DNA of 27,669 bases from the NCBI GenBank assembly GCA_035295665.1, contig DATGIQ010000401.1, forward strand, positions 1-27,669. The letters are read 5' to 3'. Positions within the stretch are counted from its first letter, which is position 1, and each line of letters opens with the position of its first letter. This stretch comes from DATGIQ01 sp035295665 (lineage in GTDB: Bacteria; Planctomycetota; Planctomycetia; Gemmatales; Gemmataceae). Below are positions 1-8,500 of the stretch, piece by piece. The notes beneath the pieces were generated by a model. It did no database searches, was not told where the DNA came from, and worked only from the letters and a program-made list of their open reading frames with translations. Both the position numbers and the translations under genes were made by a program.

Positions 1-267
1 ACGCTGGGCGCCTTCCTTGGCCACCGAGGGCCACCAGGAAAAACGCCCCTTGGAAAGTCGCTTGTGACAAAGCCAAAAGCCTTGGCCGTCGTACATGAGC
101 GCCTTGAGCGCCGTCCGTCTGCGATTACGGAAGACGAACACAGCGCCGGTGAAGGGATCGTGCTGGAGTTGTTCCTGGCAGAGCCGCGCCAGGCCATCGA
201 TGCCGCGGCGAAAATCGGCCGGCTCGACCGCCACCAGGATCTTCATCTGCGGCGTGATCTGGAGCAT
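1..267 (-). CDS. tnpB: IS66-family accessory protein TnpB (partial, C-terminus beyond the window edge)
   Basis: This is the IS66 Orf2/TnpB accessory protein, needed together with TnpA and TnpC for transposition of IS66 elements; its biochemical role is not well defined. The 89 codons present read MLQITPQMKILVAVEPADFR, then the family landmarks RGIDGLARLCQ, DPFTGAVFVFRNRR and a KRLSKGRFSWWP stretch. Full-length family members are about 110-120 residues, so only the C-terminus is missing off the left edge. The ATG overlaps the stop codon of the upstream tnpA gene by one base (TGATG), which suggests translational coupling. A tnpC gene would be expected further left. The assignment rests on motif recognition; the reading frame is open to position 1. 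Confidence 0.88.
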   Translation of the reverse strand, partial: MLQITPQMKILVAVEPADFRRGIDGLARLCQEQLQHDPFTGAVFVFRNRRRTALKALMYDGQGFWLCHKRLSKGRFSWWPSVAKEGAQR

Positions 268-659
268 CAGCGGGCGCTCCAGAAACCGCGCGCCAAGGCC
301 TCGACGTCGGCCGCGTCATAGCCCGTCAGTTGCACCCGCATAGTGGTCCCGGTCCCGTTGTCCAGTTCGACCAGAGATTGCTTGCTGGCCAGGACCGGTG
401 TCGGTAGCTCGACGAACGAAGGGCCGCTCGCCTGTGGTTCGCTGGCGGCTCCCTTAGCCCGTTTCTTCAAGCCGTGGTAATCGAGACCGAGGACCGCCGC
501 AGTGCGGCTGACTCCGTAGGTGCGCACGAGGCGAACGGCCAACGCCCATAACGGTTGCGGAATCCGGCCTCCCACCTTCCGCCGCCCTCGCCAAGCCTGA
601 AACCGACTCCGCCCCCGCACCAAGTCTTTCGGCAACTCGCGACGTTCACTTGCAGCCAT
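267..659 (-). CDS. tnpA: IS66-type accessory protein TnpA-like (HTH, DNA binding)
   Basis: A 130-residue basic protein encoded directly upstream of TnpB in the usual IS66 order. Residues about 36-70 (LWALAVRLVRTYGVSRTAAV, then LGLDYHGLKKR) look like a helix-turn-helix, as expected for the DNA-binding accessory protein. The C-terminus (MRVQLTGYDAADVEALARGF) resembles the tail of IS66 TnpA-type proteins in planctomycetes and proteobacteria. The start ATG has a strong Shine-Dalgarno GGAGG seven bases upstream, but that site lies in the arm of a hairpin (see the separate entry). The stop overlaps the tnpB start. Its place in the IS and the coupling to tnpB are firm; the precise function is inferred. 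Confidence 0.75.
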   Translation of the reverse strand: MAASERRELPKDLVRGRSRFQAWRGRRKVGGRIPQPLWALAVRLVRTYGVSRTAAVLGLDYHGLKKRAKGAASEPQASGPSFVELPTPVLASKQSLVELDNGTGTTMRVQLTGYDAADVEALARGFWSAR

Positions 660-663
660 CGCA

Positions 664-682
664 GTCCTCCAAAAACGAGGAC
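664..682 (-). promoter_or_regulatory. Hairpin that can sequester the tnpA ribosome binding site
   Basis: On the minus strand the leader of tnpA contains GTCCTC, a seven-base loop rich in T, then GAGGAC. The right arm contains the GGAGG ribosome binding site used by the ATG at 659. Folding would hide the Shine-Dalgarno, a known way for insertion sequences to prevent translation from read-through transcripts. The six-base stem is perfect; the regulatory role is inference. Confidence 0.45.
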
Positions 683-737
683 CGCCACTCTAACAAATCA
701 GCCAGGATGATTCATGCAGCCTTGCCGGAAGGACACG

Positions 738-2111
738 TTAGAAGCGAAACTCCAGGCCGAAGTTGATGCCCTGCGCCCAGAAGTCGGTCCCTCGGAATAC
801 TACCGTCGGTCGAGCCGGACCACCCTGCAAGCCCGGCGGAGTGGCGGGTGTCTCATAGAGTGGGCTCTGGCCGGCGTTGATGACCCGGTCGATCTGTTCG
901 CCGGGCCTGACCACGTTGCTGAGGTACAGCAAGGTGTAGCCCAGCGACAAACTCAGCTGCTGCGTGATTTGGTAGCTCAGCGTCAGGCTCCCCTCAGGCA
1001 CCACGGCAAAGACGTCACGATGGAACTGGCCGTTGTTGCTGGCCAGGGCGAAGTAGCCGCCGGGAAAGATTTGACCGGGACCTGTGCCGAAGGGCGTGTT
1101 AACGTCATTGGTCTCGAATGAGCCACTGATATTGAGCTTCTGGTGCATATCGCCCAGCGCCACCTTGGTTGTGGCCGCGACCGTCAGCCGACCAGCGTTC
1201 CATGTGGCGCGCGCTCCCAGTTGTCCGCCATAAAAGTCGTTACGGCCGTCAAAGCGATCCTGGGTGACGAAGAACTCACCGGGTATCACCGGCAGGACCG
1301 TCGGACTGCTCGTCCCGAATTCCAGCTTCTCCTGAAGGAAGACATAACGAAAACCACCCAGGACATCCAGGCGCACGTGGCCGCGATTGACGACGTTGAA
1401 GACGGCGTTGGTTTCCGCGCCCCAGAGTTGATCTGTGATGCTCAAGACGGCGATGCCGGCAAAGTTGTTGCCATTGACAGTGCCGGCGGGTGCGCCAAAG
1501 ACGAAGCCGTTTTCCTGATTCGGGGCGCCAAACAGCCCTCTGGGAGTCACGTCAAAGAACGGGATAGCCAGGATCTGGGACGCGAACCCGTCCACACTCG
1601 CCTGACGGCGCAGCGACGCCGAAAACAGCGCGAAGCCGCTGCCTTCCACTCCGAAGCTCTGCTCGTTGTCAAGCCATCCGCCCAACGTCAAGCGGCCGCC
1701 ATGCCGGACGGGATAGTCCAGGCTCTCGTCGCCGAGGGCGACCCGGGTCGTGGCACCGCCTAGGGCGCCGAGAGTGGGGTCCGAGGAACTAGCGGTCGTT
1801 ACCAGGGGCTGCGGCAGCGGCGAACTCTTGACCCACCACAGCAGATATTCCGCACTGGCCCAGAAACGGCTGCAGGCATTCGCGGTAACGATATCTGGGA
1901 AGGCCACAGCACACGGTCCAACCGGAGCCGGCATCATGGTCTGCTCCGGTTGGACCGGCGGCACGAGAGCAGGCTTATCTGGGGCGGCCTGGACGATACC
2001 TCCAGGCGTCGGCTGCGGCGCTGTCAAATCAGGTGGACTTGCTTCGCTAAAGGACAGGCCTGCACTTGCCAAGAGTATCCCCATGGACGCCAGATAGCTC
2101 ATCCAGTGCAT
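738..2111 (-). CDS. BBP7-family outer-membrane beta-barrel protein
   Basis: A 457-residue secreted protein of the planctomycete BBP7 (beta-barrel porin 7) family. The ATG at 2111 is chosen because AAGGAGG lies nine bases upstream and the N-terminus then reads as a signal peptide (hydrophobic MGILLASAGLSFS, cleavage near residue 22-24). An upstream in-frame ATG at 2183 would add 24 charged residues. A proline-rich linker (about 25-68) precedes the family signature RFWASAEYLLWWVK (82-95). The remainder has alternating polar and aromatic strands with Gly/Asn turns (for example GGFRYVFLQEKLEF, LGYTLLYLSNVVRP) and ends in a C-terminal phenylalanine (NFGLEFRF), as in outer-membrane barrels. Substrate is unknown. 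It stands alone, downstream of the polymerase remnant and just upstream of the IS66 genes. Confidence 0.87.
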   Translation of the reverse strand: MHWMSYLASMGILLASAGLSFSEASPPDLTAPQPTPGGIVQAAPDKPALVPPVQPEQTMMPAPVGPCAVAFPDIVTANACSRFWASAEYLLWWVKSSPLPQPLVTTASSSDPTLGALGGATTRVALGDESLDYPVRHGGRLTLGGWLDNEQSFGVEGSGFALFSASLRRQASVDGFASQILAIPFFDVTPRGLFGAPNQENGFVFGAPAGTVNGNNFAGIAVLSITDQLWGAETNAVFNVVNRGHVRLDVLGGFRYVFLQEKLEFGTSSPTVLPVIPGEFFVTQDRFDGRNDFYGGQLGARATWNAGRLTVAATTKVALGDMHQKLNISGSFETNDVNTPFGTGPGQIFPGGYFALASNNGQFHRDVFAVVPEGSLTLSYQITQQLSLSLGYTLLYLSNVVRPGEQIDRVINAGQSPLYETPATPPGLQGGPARPTVVFRGTDFWAQGINFGLEFRF

Positions 2112-2390
2112 GGTGAAGGTCCTCCTTGATCGCCAGCCCGCTCGGGTGCATTTTTCCTGGGACGCCAGGAACGCCGGCTTCAACCCGGCAAGCCAGCGAG
2201 GCTGGTAAAATGGGTTGCACGAATGTTATCGGCTTGTCGAGGAGTGGGGGCAGCCGCCGGGGCTGGTTGTGTGGAGAGAACCAACCTCAGCCGTTCCAGA
2301 CAGAACAGTTGCAACGACCGTGGCGAGTGGATGGAATGTGCCGCGTTGCGTACGCGAAACCCTGCGTGGTGAAGTTAGCCTGGACAAATA

Positions 2391-2744
2391 CGGCTTCGCC
2401 GGTCCGTATCGGCCGGGATCTCGGCCATGAAGACGCTGGCCAAGGCGGCGAACAAGGTCGCGAAAAAGGGCGACGGCGTGCGGGTGCTCAAGAGGCCGGA
2501 GCAGGTGGAGGCCGTGCTGGCGCGGCTCGCGGTCGAAGACGTGTGGGGCATCGGCCGCTTCGGGGCGGGAACGCTGTTCTATGCGGGGGCTGGCATCCGG
2601 CGGCTCTGGGCGATGCAGCGCGGGATGAAGAGCCCGCACTATACGACCGATTGGGAGGCGCTGCGGGTCCATCCCCAAAAAGTGGTGCCCTGCCGGACAC
2701 TGCCCGCTCTGCCCCACCGAAGCGACAGGCAGCCTGGGATGTGA
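2391..2744 (+). pseudogene. Remnant of a Y-family DNA polymerase (UmuC/DinB type)
   Basis: The frame reads SVSAGISAMKTLAKAANKVA, then KKGDGVRVLKRPEQVEAVLA and RLAVEDVWGIG. This closely follows the internal region of UmuC-like translesion polymerases, where a conserved SxGIGxTKTLAKxANxxAKK helix is followed by a strand, an LxxLPVEDVWGIG turn and the helix-hairpin-helix of the thumb. Only about 75-80 residues are recognisable: the frame begins after a TAG at 2376-2378, so the palm with its catalytic acidic residues is absent. Similarity fades after about position 2624 (RRLWAMQRG) and the frame ends at 2744 in unrelated sequence. The usual GIGPTKT is GISAMKT here. This is a dead fragment of an error-prone polymerase gene. 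An ATG at 2427 could still begin a 105-residue peptide, but no function is expected. Confidence 0.7.
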
Positions 2745-2791
2745 CATTGAGGGAGGTTGAACGATAAGCGCGCGGCTCGGGGAGAACAAAG

Positions 2792-2825
2792 CGGCGGCGG
2801 AGAGCGTGGGTCGCTCCCGCCGCCG
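2792..2825 (-). terminator. Hairpin terminator downstream of the minus-strand kinase module
   Basis: CGGCGGCGG, one bulged A, GAGCG, a five-base loop, then CGCTC and CCGCCGCCG form a 14-bp GC-rich stem. On the minus strand it lies about 40 bases after the stop codon of the truncated kinase gene and is followed by a moderately T-rich GCTTTGTTCTCC. It fits an intrinsic terminator for the sigma-kinase module, although the T-tract is short. Confidence 0.6.
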
Positions 2826-2862
2826 ATGTTCGCATCGGTTGGCCGCGTCGGTTCGCTTGGGG

Positions 2863-5445
2863 TTACGGCTTCTCCGGCAGCGGCGTGGCGTCCCAGATCT
2901 TTACAGTGCCATCCGGCCCGCTGCCGGCCAGGCGCTTGCCGTCGAGGCTAAAGGCCACGCTGACGCCACCGCCCTTGAGCGTGAGGAGTTCCTGGCCCGT
3001 CTGGGCATCCCACACCTTTATCGTGTCCCAAGCACCGGTGGCCAGGCGTTTGCCATCCGGGCTAAAGACCACGCTATGGAATGCGTCGGTGTCGTTGGTG
3101 AGCCCCTTGATTTTCTGGAGTTCCTGGCCGGTCTGCGCATCCCATAGTTTCACTTCATCACCAGCGGTGGCCAGGCATTTGCCGTCGGAGCTGAAGACCA
3201 CACTTAAGGCTCGGCCCGTGTCTTTGAGGGAGAGGAGTTCCTGACCGGTCTGCGCATCCCATACCCTAACCTCACCCGTTGCTCTGGCCAGACGTTTGCC
3301 GTCCGGGCTGAAGGCCACATTCCCCCAGCCGCCATGGAGAGAGAGCAGTTCCTGGCCTGTCTGCACATCCCAGACCTTCGTTGATAAAGGGGACTGAGGC
3401 GGGTTTACGGAGCCGGCGGCCAGGCGTCTACCATCGGAGCTGTAGACCACGCTCCCGACAAAACCGAGAGACACCGGGAAGGTAAGGAGTTCCTGACCGG
3501 TCTGGGCATCCCACAGTTTGAGCTCAGCTCGATCCGTACCGCTATTGCCGAGAGCACCACTGGGAACCCTACGTCCGCCGCCGCCACTGGCCAAGCGCTT
3601 GCCATCGGGGCTAAAGGCTATGCTCCACACCGGGGCAGTGTGCCCCTTCAGGGCGAGAACCTGCTGCCCGGTCTCCCCATCCCAGATTTTGACGGTGTTG
3701 TCCGAAGCAGCGCTAGCCAAGCGCCTGAGGTCCGCGCTAAAGGCTACCTGCTTCCCACCGTCCGTCTGGAGAGTGAGGTTCTCCTGATCTTTCTGCGCAT
3801 CCCAGACCTTGACGGTCTTGTCCGAAGAGCTGCTGGCCAGGCGTTTGCCGTCCGGGCTGAAGACCACGTTGTTGATCCCGCCGCTGTGTCCTTTGAAGGT
3901 TCGGATTTCCTGGCCCGTCTTGAGATTCCAAATCCGCAGCGTTCCTCCCCCCGAACTGCTGGCCAGGTGCTTGCCGTCGGGGCTGAACGCCACGCTGCTG
4001 GCCCGATTGTGCTTCAGAGTGAGGGATTCCTGGCCAGTCTGTGCATCCCACACCTCCACCATGCTGTCCCGATAAGGGGCAGCTAAGCGTTTGCCGTCTG
4101 GGCTGAACGCCACGCTATACACTCCCGCGGGGTACCCTTTCAGGGAGAGGAGCTCCTGGCCGGTCGCCGCGTCCCACACTTTCACCGTTCCGTCATTTCC
4201 AGAAGCACTGGCCAGGCGTTTGCCGTCTGGACTGAACGCCGCGGCGCCGGCAGGCCCTTTGAGGGTTCGGAGTTCCTGGCCGGTCTGCGCATCCCACAGT
4301 TTCACCTCGTCACCAGCGGTGGCCAGGCGTTTGCCGTCCGGGCTGAAGACCATCCTGCTGTAGCTCCCCTTGAGCCTAAGCAGTTCCTGGCCGGTCTGGG
4401 CGTCACGCACCTTCCATTCCCCCTGCGGGTCCCCCCTGGTACCGCTGGCCAGGCGTTTACCGTCCGGGCTGAAGACCACGCCCCAGCCACGACCCGGTAA
4501 GTTGAGCAGCTCCTGACCGGTCTGAGCATCCCATACCTTCACCTCCCCTCTGGAAGCGCTGGCCAGGCGTTTACCGTCCGGGCTATAGGCCACGCTGTCT
4601 ACCACGTCCGTGTGCCCTTTGAGGGTTAGCAGGTCGGAATGACACAGCCGATTAAGGAAATACCACTCAAAGTCACGGAGGTCGGCTTCCTCCGCCTTGG
4701 GACGATGTTGCTCTAACAGCTCCCGAACCCGCGCGATGCCGCCTGCCTCCCAGGCGTGCTGCGCCATGTTCATGTGGGCCGCATACAGTGTGCGCTGAAG
4801 CCGATCGTTCAGCGCCCGGACCTCGTCGCGCTGCCGCTGGGCTTCGGCGCGCTGTTGATTCGCCTCTTGCTCCTTCTGCTCGACCTTGGCGGCGTGCTGC
4901 TTGGCCTCAAGTTCGTTGGCCTGTGCCCGCTGCATCTGCCCGAACACGCCCGCGAAACCGAGCGCGGCCACCAGCACCACCGCGGCGCTGAGGCTGGCCA
5001 CCAACGGATTGCGCCGGCCCCAGCGTCCTAGCCGCTCCAAGGGGCCAATGCGTCGGGCCTGGAACGGCTCGTCCGCCAGGAAACGACGCAGGTCGGCCGC
5101 CAGCGCCTCGGCCGAAGGGTGGCGCCGCTTTGGTTCTTTCGCGATCGCTTTCATGACAATTTTCTCCAGATCACGAGGAATACGGGAATCGACTCCACGC
5201 AGTCGGGTCGGCTCTTGATAGCGAATCTGGTCGATCAGGCGCAGCCGGTCCGTGCTGTCAAACGCAAGTTTTAAGACGAGCAGTTCGTAGAGCGTCAGGC
5301 CGAGGGCATAGATGTCGGCGCCGAAGTCGCACTCGCCGCGGAAACGCTCTGGTGACATGTAGCGGATGGTCCTGACGATATCCCTCGGCTGCGTCAGGGC
5401 TTGGTCCGTGGTCTTGGCCAGGCCGAAGTCGGTTATCCATGACAA
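2863..5445 (-). CDS. N-terminally truncated Ser/Thr kinase–WD40 repeat protein (probably a decaying gene)
   Basis: An 860-residue frame opens at the kinase DFG motif (ITDFGLAK, residues 4-11), with no P-loop, no ATP-binding lysine and no HRD loop. It therefore cannot be an active kinase alone. The C-lobe follows: YMSPERF at 29-35 (APE-like), ADIYALGLTLYELL and the final RHPS helix. A membrane helix lies at about 147-167, then a Gln/Glu/Arg-rich coiled coil to about 220, then about 14 WD40 blades (FSPDGKRLAS ... VKVWDAQTGQELL). The activation segment reads RDIVRTIRYM where relatives have GDIVGTLRYM, so two glycines became arginine. The only in-frame start is TTG at 5445 with no ribosome binding site; the frame is open back to a TAG near 5473. 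It lies 84 bases downstream of a full-length paralogue that also ends in DATPxPEKP. The WD40 part looks intact; pseudogene status is likely but not proven. Confidence 0.8.
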   Translation of the reverse strand: MSWITDFGLAKTTDQALTQPRDIVRTIRYMSPERFRGECDFGADIYALGLTLYELLVLKLAFDSTDRLRLIDQIRYQEPTRLRGVDSRIPRDLEKIVMKAIAKEPKRRHPSAEALAADLRRFLADEPFQARRIGPLERLGRWGRRNPLVASLSAAVVLVAALGFAGVFGQMQRAQANELEAKQHAAKVEQKEQEANQQRAEAQRQRDEVRALNDRLQRTLYAAHMNMAQHAWEAGGIARVRELLEQHRPKAEEADLRDFEWYFLNRLCHSDLLTLKGHTDVVDSVAYSPDGKRLASASRGEVKVWDAQTGQELLNLPGRGWGVVFSPDGKRLASGTRGDPQGEWKVRDAQTGQELLRLKGSYSRMVFSPDGKRLATAGDEVKLWDAQTGQELRTLKGPAGAAAFSPDGKRLASASGNDGTVKVWDAATGQELLSLKGYPAGVYSVAFSPDGKRLAAPYRDSMVEVWDAQTGQESLTLKHNRASSVAFSPDGKHLASSSGGGTLRIWNLKTGQEIRTFKGHSGGINNVVFSPDGKRLASSSSDKTVKVWDAQKDQENLTLQTDGGKQVAFSADLRRLASAASDNTVKIWDGETGQQVLALKGHTAPVWSIAFSPDGKRLASGGGGRRVPSGALGNSGTDRAELKLWDAQTGQELLTFPVSLGFVGSVVYSSDGRRLAAGSVNPPQSPLSTKVWDVQTGQELLSLHGGWGNVAFSPDGKRLARATGEVRVWDAQTGQELLSLKDTGRALSVVFSSDGKCLATAGDEVKLWDAQTGQELQKIKGLTNDTDAFHSVVFSPDGKRLATGAWDTIKVWDAQTGQELLTLKGGGVSVAFSLDGKRLAGSGPDGTVKIWDATPLPEKP

Positions 5446-5529
5446 GGATTGGCCATTCGAGGAGGCGAGAGCCTAAGCCGCTCTTGCCGCTGGCGCCCGC
5501 TTTGGTTCTCCGCAACGATCCCCTTCCGG

Positions 5530-8500
5530 TCACGGTTTCTCCGGCATCGGCGTGGCGTCCCAGAACTTCACAGTACCATCATAGGAAGCACTGGCCAACC
5601 GGTGGCCTTCGGGGCTGAAGGCGACGGTGCTCACATAACCTGAATGTCCCTTGAGGGTGAGCATCTCCTGCCCGGTCTGTGCATCCCAGACCTTCACCGT
5701 CCCGTCCCGAGAGGCGCTGACCAGGCGCTTGCCGTTCGGGCTGAACACCAGGCTCATGACTATGTCGGGGTGCCCCCCCTTCCAGGTCTGGAGTTCCAGG
5801 CCCGTCTGGGCATCCCACACCGTTAGGTCGCCAAGACCGCCGGCCAGGCGTTTGCCGTCCGGGCTGAAGGCCACGGGGCCGCCGCCCTTCAGCGAGAGGA
5901 GTTCCTGACCCGACTGCGCATCCCACACCTTCCCCGCGCTGGCCAGGCGCTTGCCATCCGGGCTGAAGGCCACGCCTGCGGAAGGACCATAAGGATCCTT
6001 CAGGGAGAGGAGTTCCTGACCCGTCTGCGTATCCCAGACGTGCACTTCCCCTCCGACGCTAGCGCCGGCCAGGCGTTTGCCGTCCGGACTAAATGCCAAG
6101 CTACGGACCCAGCCAGTATGCCCTTTCAGGGAGAGGAACTCTGCGCCGGTCTGTACATCCCACACCTTCACTGCCACATCCACCGCCGTTTTCTTGGTCT
6201 CATCCCAGGTAGCACTGGCAAACGCGAGGCGTTTGCCATCGGGACTAAAGGCCAGCCGAGGGGTGACGGTTCCGCCCTTGAGAGTCAGGATCTCTTGGCC
6301 AGTGTGCGCATCCCAGACTTTCACCGTGTTGTCCCCAGCAGCGCCGGCCACACGCCTGAGATCCGGACTCAAGGCGATCGGTGCTAAGCGGGTTCTTTGG
6401 AGGCTGAGGGTTCCCGGATCTTTCTGTACGTCCCACACCTTCACCGTCCAGTCTCCGGCACCGCTGGCCAGGCGCTTGCCGTCCGGGCTGAAGGCCACAC
6501 CGTTCCAAAACTTAGCGAGCCCTTTCAGGGCCCGGATCTCCTGACCGGTCTGGAGATCCCAGACCCGCACCGTCAGGTCCCAGGAACTGCTGGCCAGACG
6601 CTTGCTGTCCGGGCTGAACGTTAGGCTCGTGATTTCGAGGGTGTGCCGCTGGAAGGTGAAGAGCTCCTGACCGCTCTCGATGTCGCACACCTTAATACGG
6701 GGCACCCCCGACCGCTGGCCGGCGGTCGCGAGGCGCTGGCCGTCGGGGCTGAAGGCAAAGAGGATGGGACCATCACTTCGCTCGTGGAGGCTGGGGAGTT
6801 CCTGGCCGGTCCTGACGTCCCACACCCTCACTTCCTCGGGAACCGGCGTCCCGCCCAGCCGTCCCCGGCCGGTCCTACTGGCCAGGCGTTTGCCGTCCGG
6901 GCTGAACGTCACGCTGCCGCCGCCACCCTGGAGAGTCAGGAGTTCCTGGCCCGTCTGAACGTCCCACACCTTCACCACGCCCGGAAGCCGCTTGCCGTCT
7001 TTCAGTCCACCGGTGATGCCATGGGCCAGGCGTTTGCCGTCCGGGCTGAACACCACGCTGCGGACATCGCCGGTGCGCCCCTTCAGGGTGAGGAGTCCCC
7101 TTCCTGTCTGCGCATCCCAGACCTTGACTTCACCGGGTTTGCCCTGGTCAGACAGATCCCCGCTCCCCGAGGCCAAGCGCTGGCCGTCTGGGCTGAACGC
7201 CACACTGGTAACATCGCCGGTGTGTCCTTGGAGCGAGAGGAGTTGCCGGCCAGTCTGTGCATCCCACACCTTCGAACCACTGGCGAGGCGTTTGCCGTCC
7301 GGGCTGAGTGCCACGCTGCCATAGGAAGCATTCTGGAGGGTCAGGAGTTCCTGCCCGGTCTGTGCATCCCACACCTTCAGCTCCGGTTCGATTCGCTGAG
7401 AACCGTTGGAGCCCCCGGTGGTGGCACTAACTAGGCGTTTCCCATCGGGGCTAAAGGTTACACTGTCGATGAACATATTGTGCCCCTTCAGGGTGAGAAG
7501 CGGGTCTACGTGGCAGAGTCGGTTGAGGTAATGCCACTCGAAATCACGCAAGTCCGGCTCTCCCGGCTTGGGGCGCTGTAGTTCCAGCAGCTCCAGCGCT
7601 CGGGGAACAGCGGCCTCCTCCCAGGCATGCTGGGCCAGATTCATACGGGCCGTGTAGGTGATGCGGCGCAGCTCCTCCGCCAAGGCCCGCGCCTCGTCGC
7701 GCTGCTGGCCTGCCTCGCGCTCTTTCTCCTGGGCCGCCGTGGCGTTGGCGTTAGCCTGTTGCTCATTCGCCAAGGCCACTGCTTCCGCCTGCGTTGCCCG
7801 CACTGCCTGCCAGGCGCTGACAGCGGTCCCGAGCACCAGCAGGGCGGCGAACCCGACGGCGGTCGCCAGACCTGCCCTGTGTTTGCGGGCAAACTTGCGC
7901 AGCTTGTAGGCGGTCGTCGGCGGGCACGCCTCTACCGGCTCATCCTTCAGGTAGCGCTCGACGTCCCGCGCCACCCCGTTGGCGGTCTCGTAACGTCGCG
8001 TGCGGTCCTTTTCCAGACAGCGCATGACAATCCAGTCCAACTCGCCGCACACCAAGCGCGACAGCTGGGCTGGCTCCGTTCTGCGCGCGGCCGAGATGGT
8101 CGCCAGCCGGTCGCCCGACGCGCTGATGCGCTGGCTGGGTCGAGGCGGTTCATCCTCGCGGATCAGCCGCATCATCTCCTCGTAGGCCGCCTCACGCAAC
8201 CGGTCCCGCTCCAAGGGCGTCGTGCCCGTGAGCAACTCGTAGAGCAGCACGCCCAGCGAATAAATGTCGCTGCGCGTATCGACCCCCAGGCCACTCATCT
8301 CCGCCTGCTCCGGCGCCATGTACTCCAACGTGCCAACGATGGTCCCGTACTGCGTGAACAGCGTCTTTTCCGTCAGCCGCTGCTCGGTCGCCTTGGCCAC
8401 GCCGAAGTCGATCACCTTGGTCACCGGCTGGCCGTCGTGGAGCGTGACCAGGACGTTGGACGGCTTGATATCACGATGAATAATGCCCTTCTGGTGGGCG

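Noticed and set aside
2880..7434. Many long open frames on the plus strand with repeated LPSGLK / FAVRAE patterns
   Set aside because: They are the antisense of WD40 blades (CAGGCGTTTGCCGTC repeats) in high-GC DNA; no start signals or family resemblance.
2880..7480. Regularly spaced near-identical repeats that could suggest a CRISPR or satellite array
   Set aside because: The repeats are about 100-150 bases apart, lie in frame, and encode WD40 blades; repeats are not identical and there are no unique spacers.
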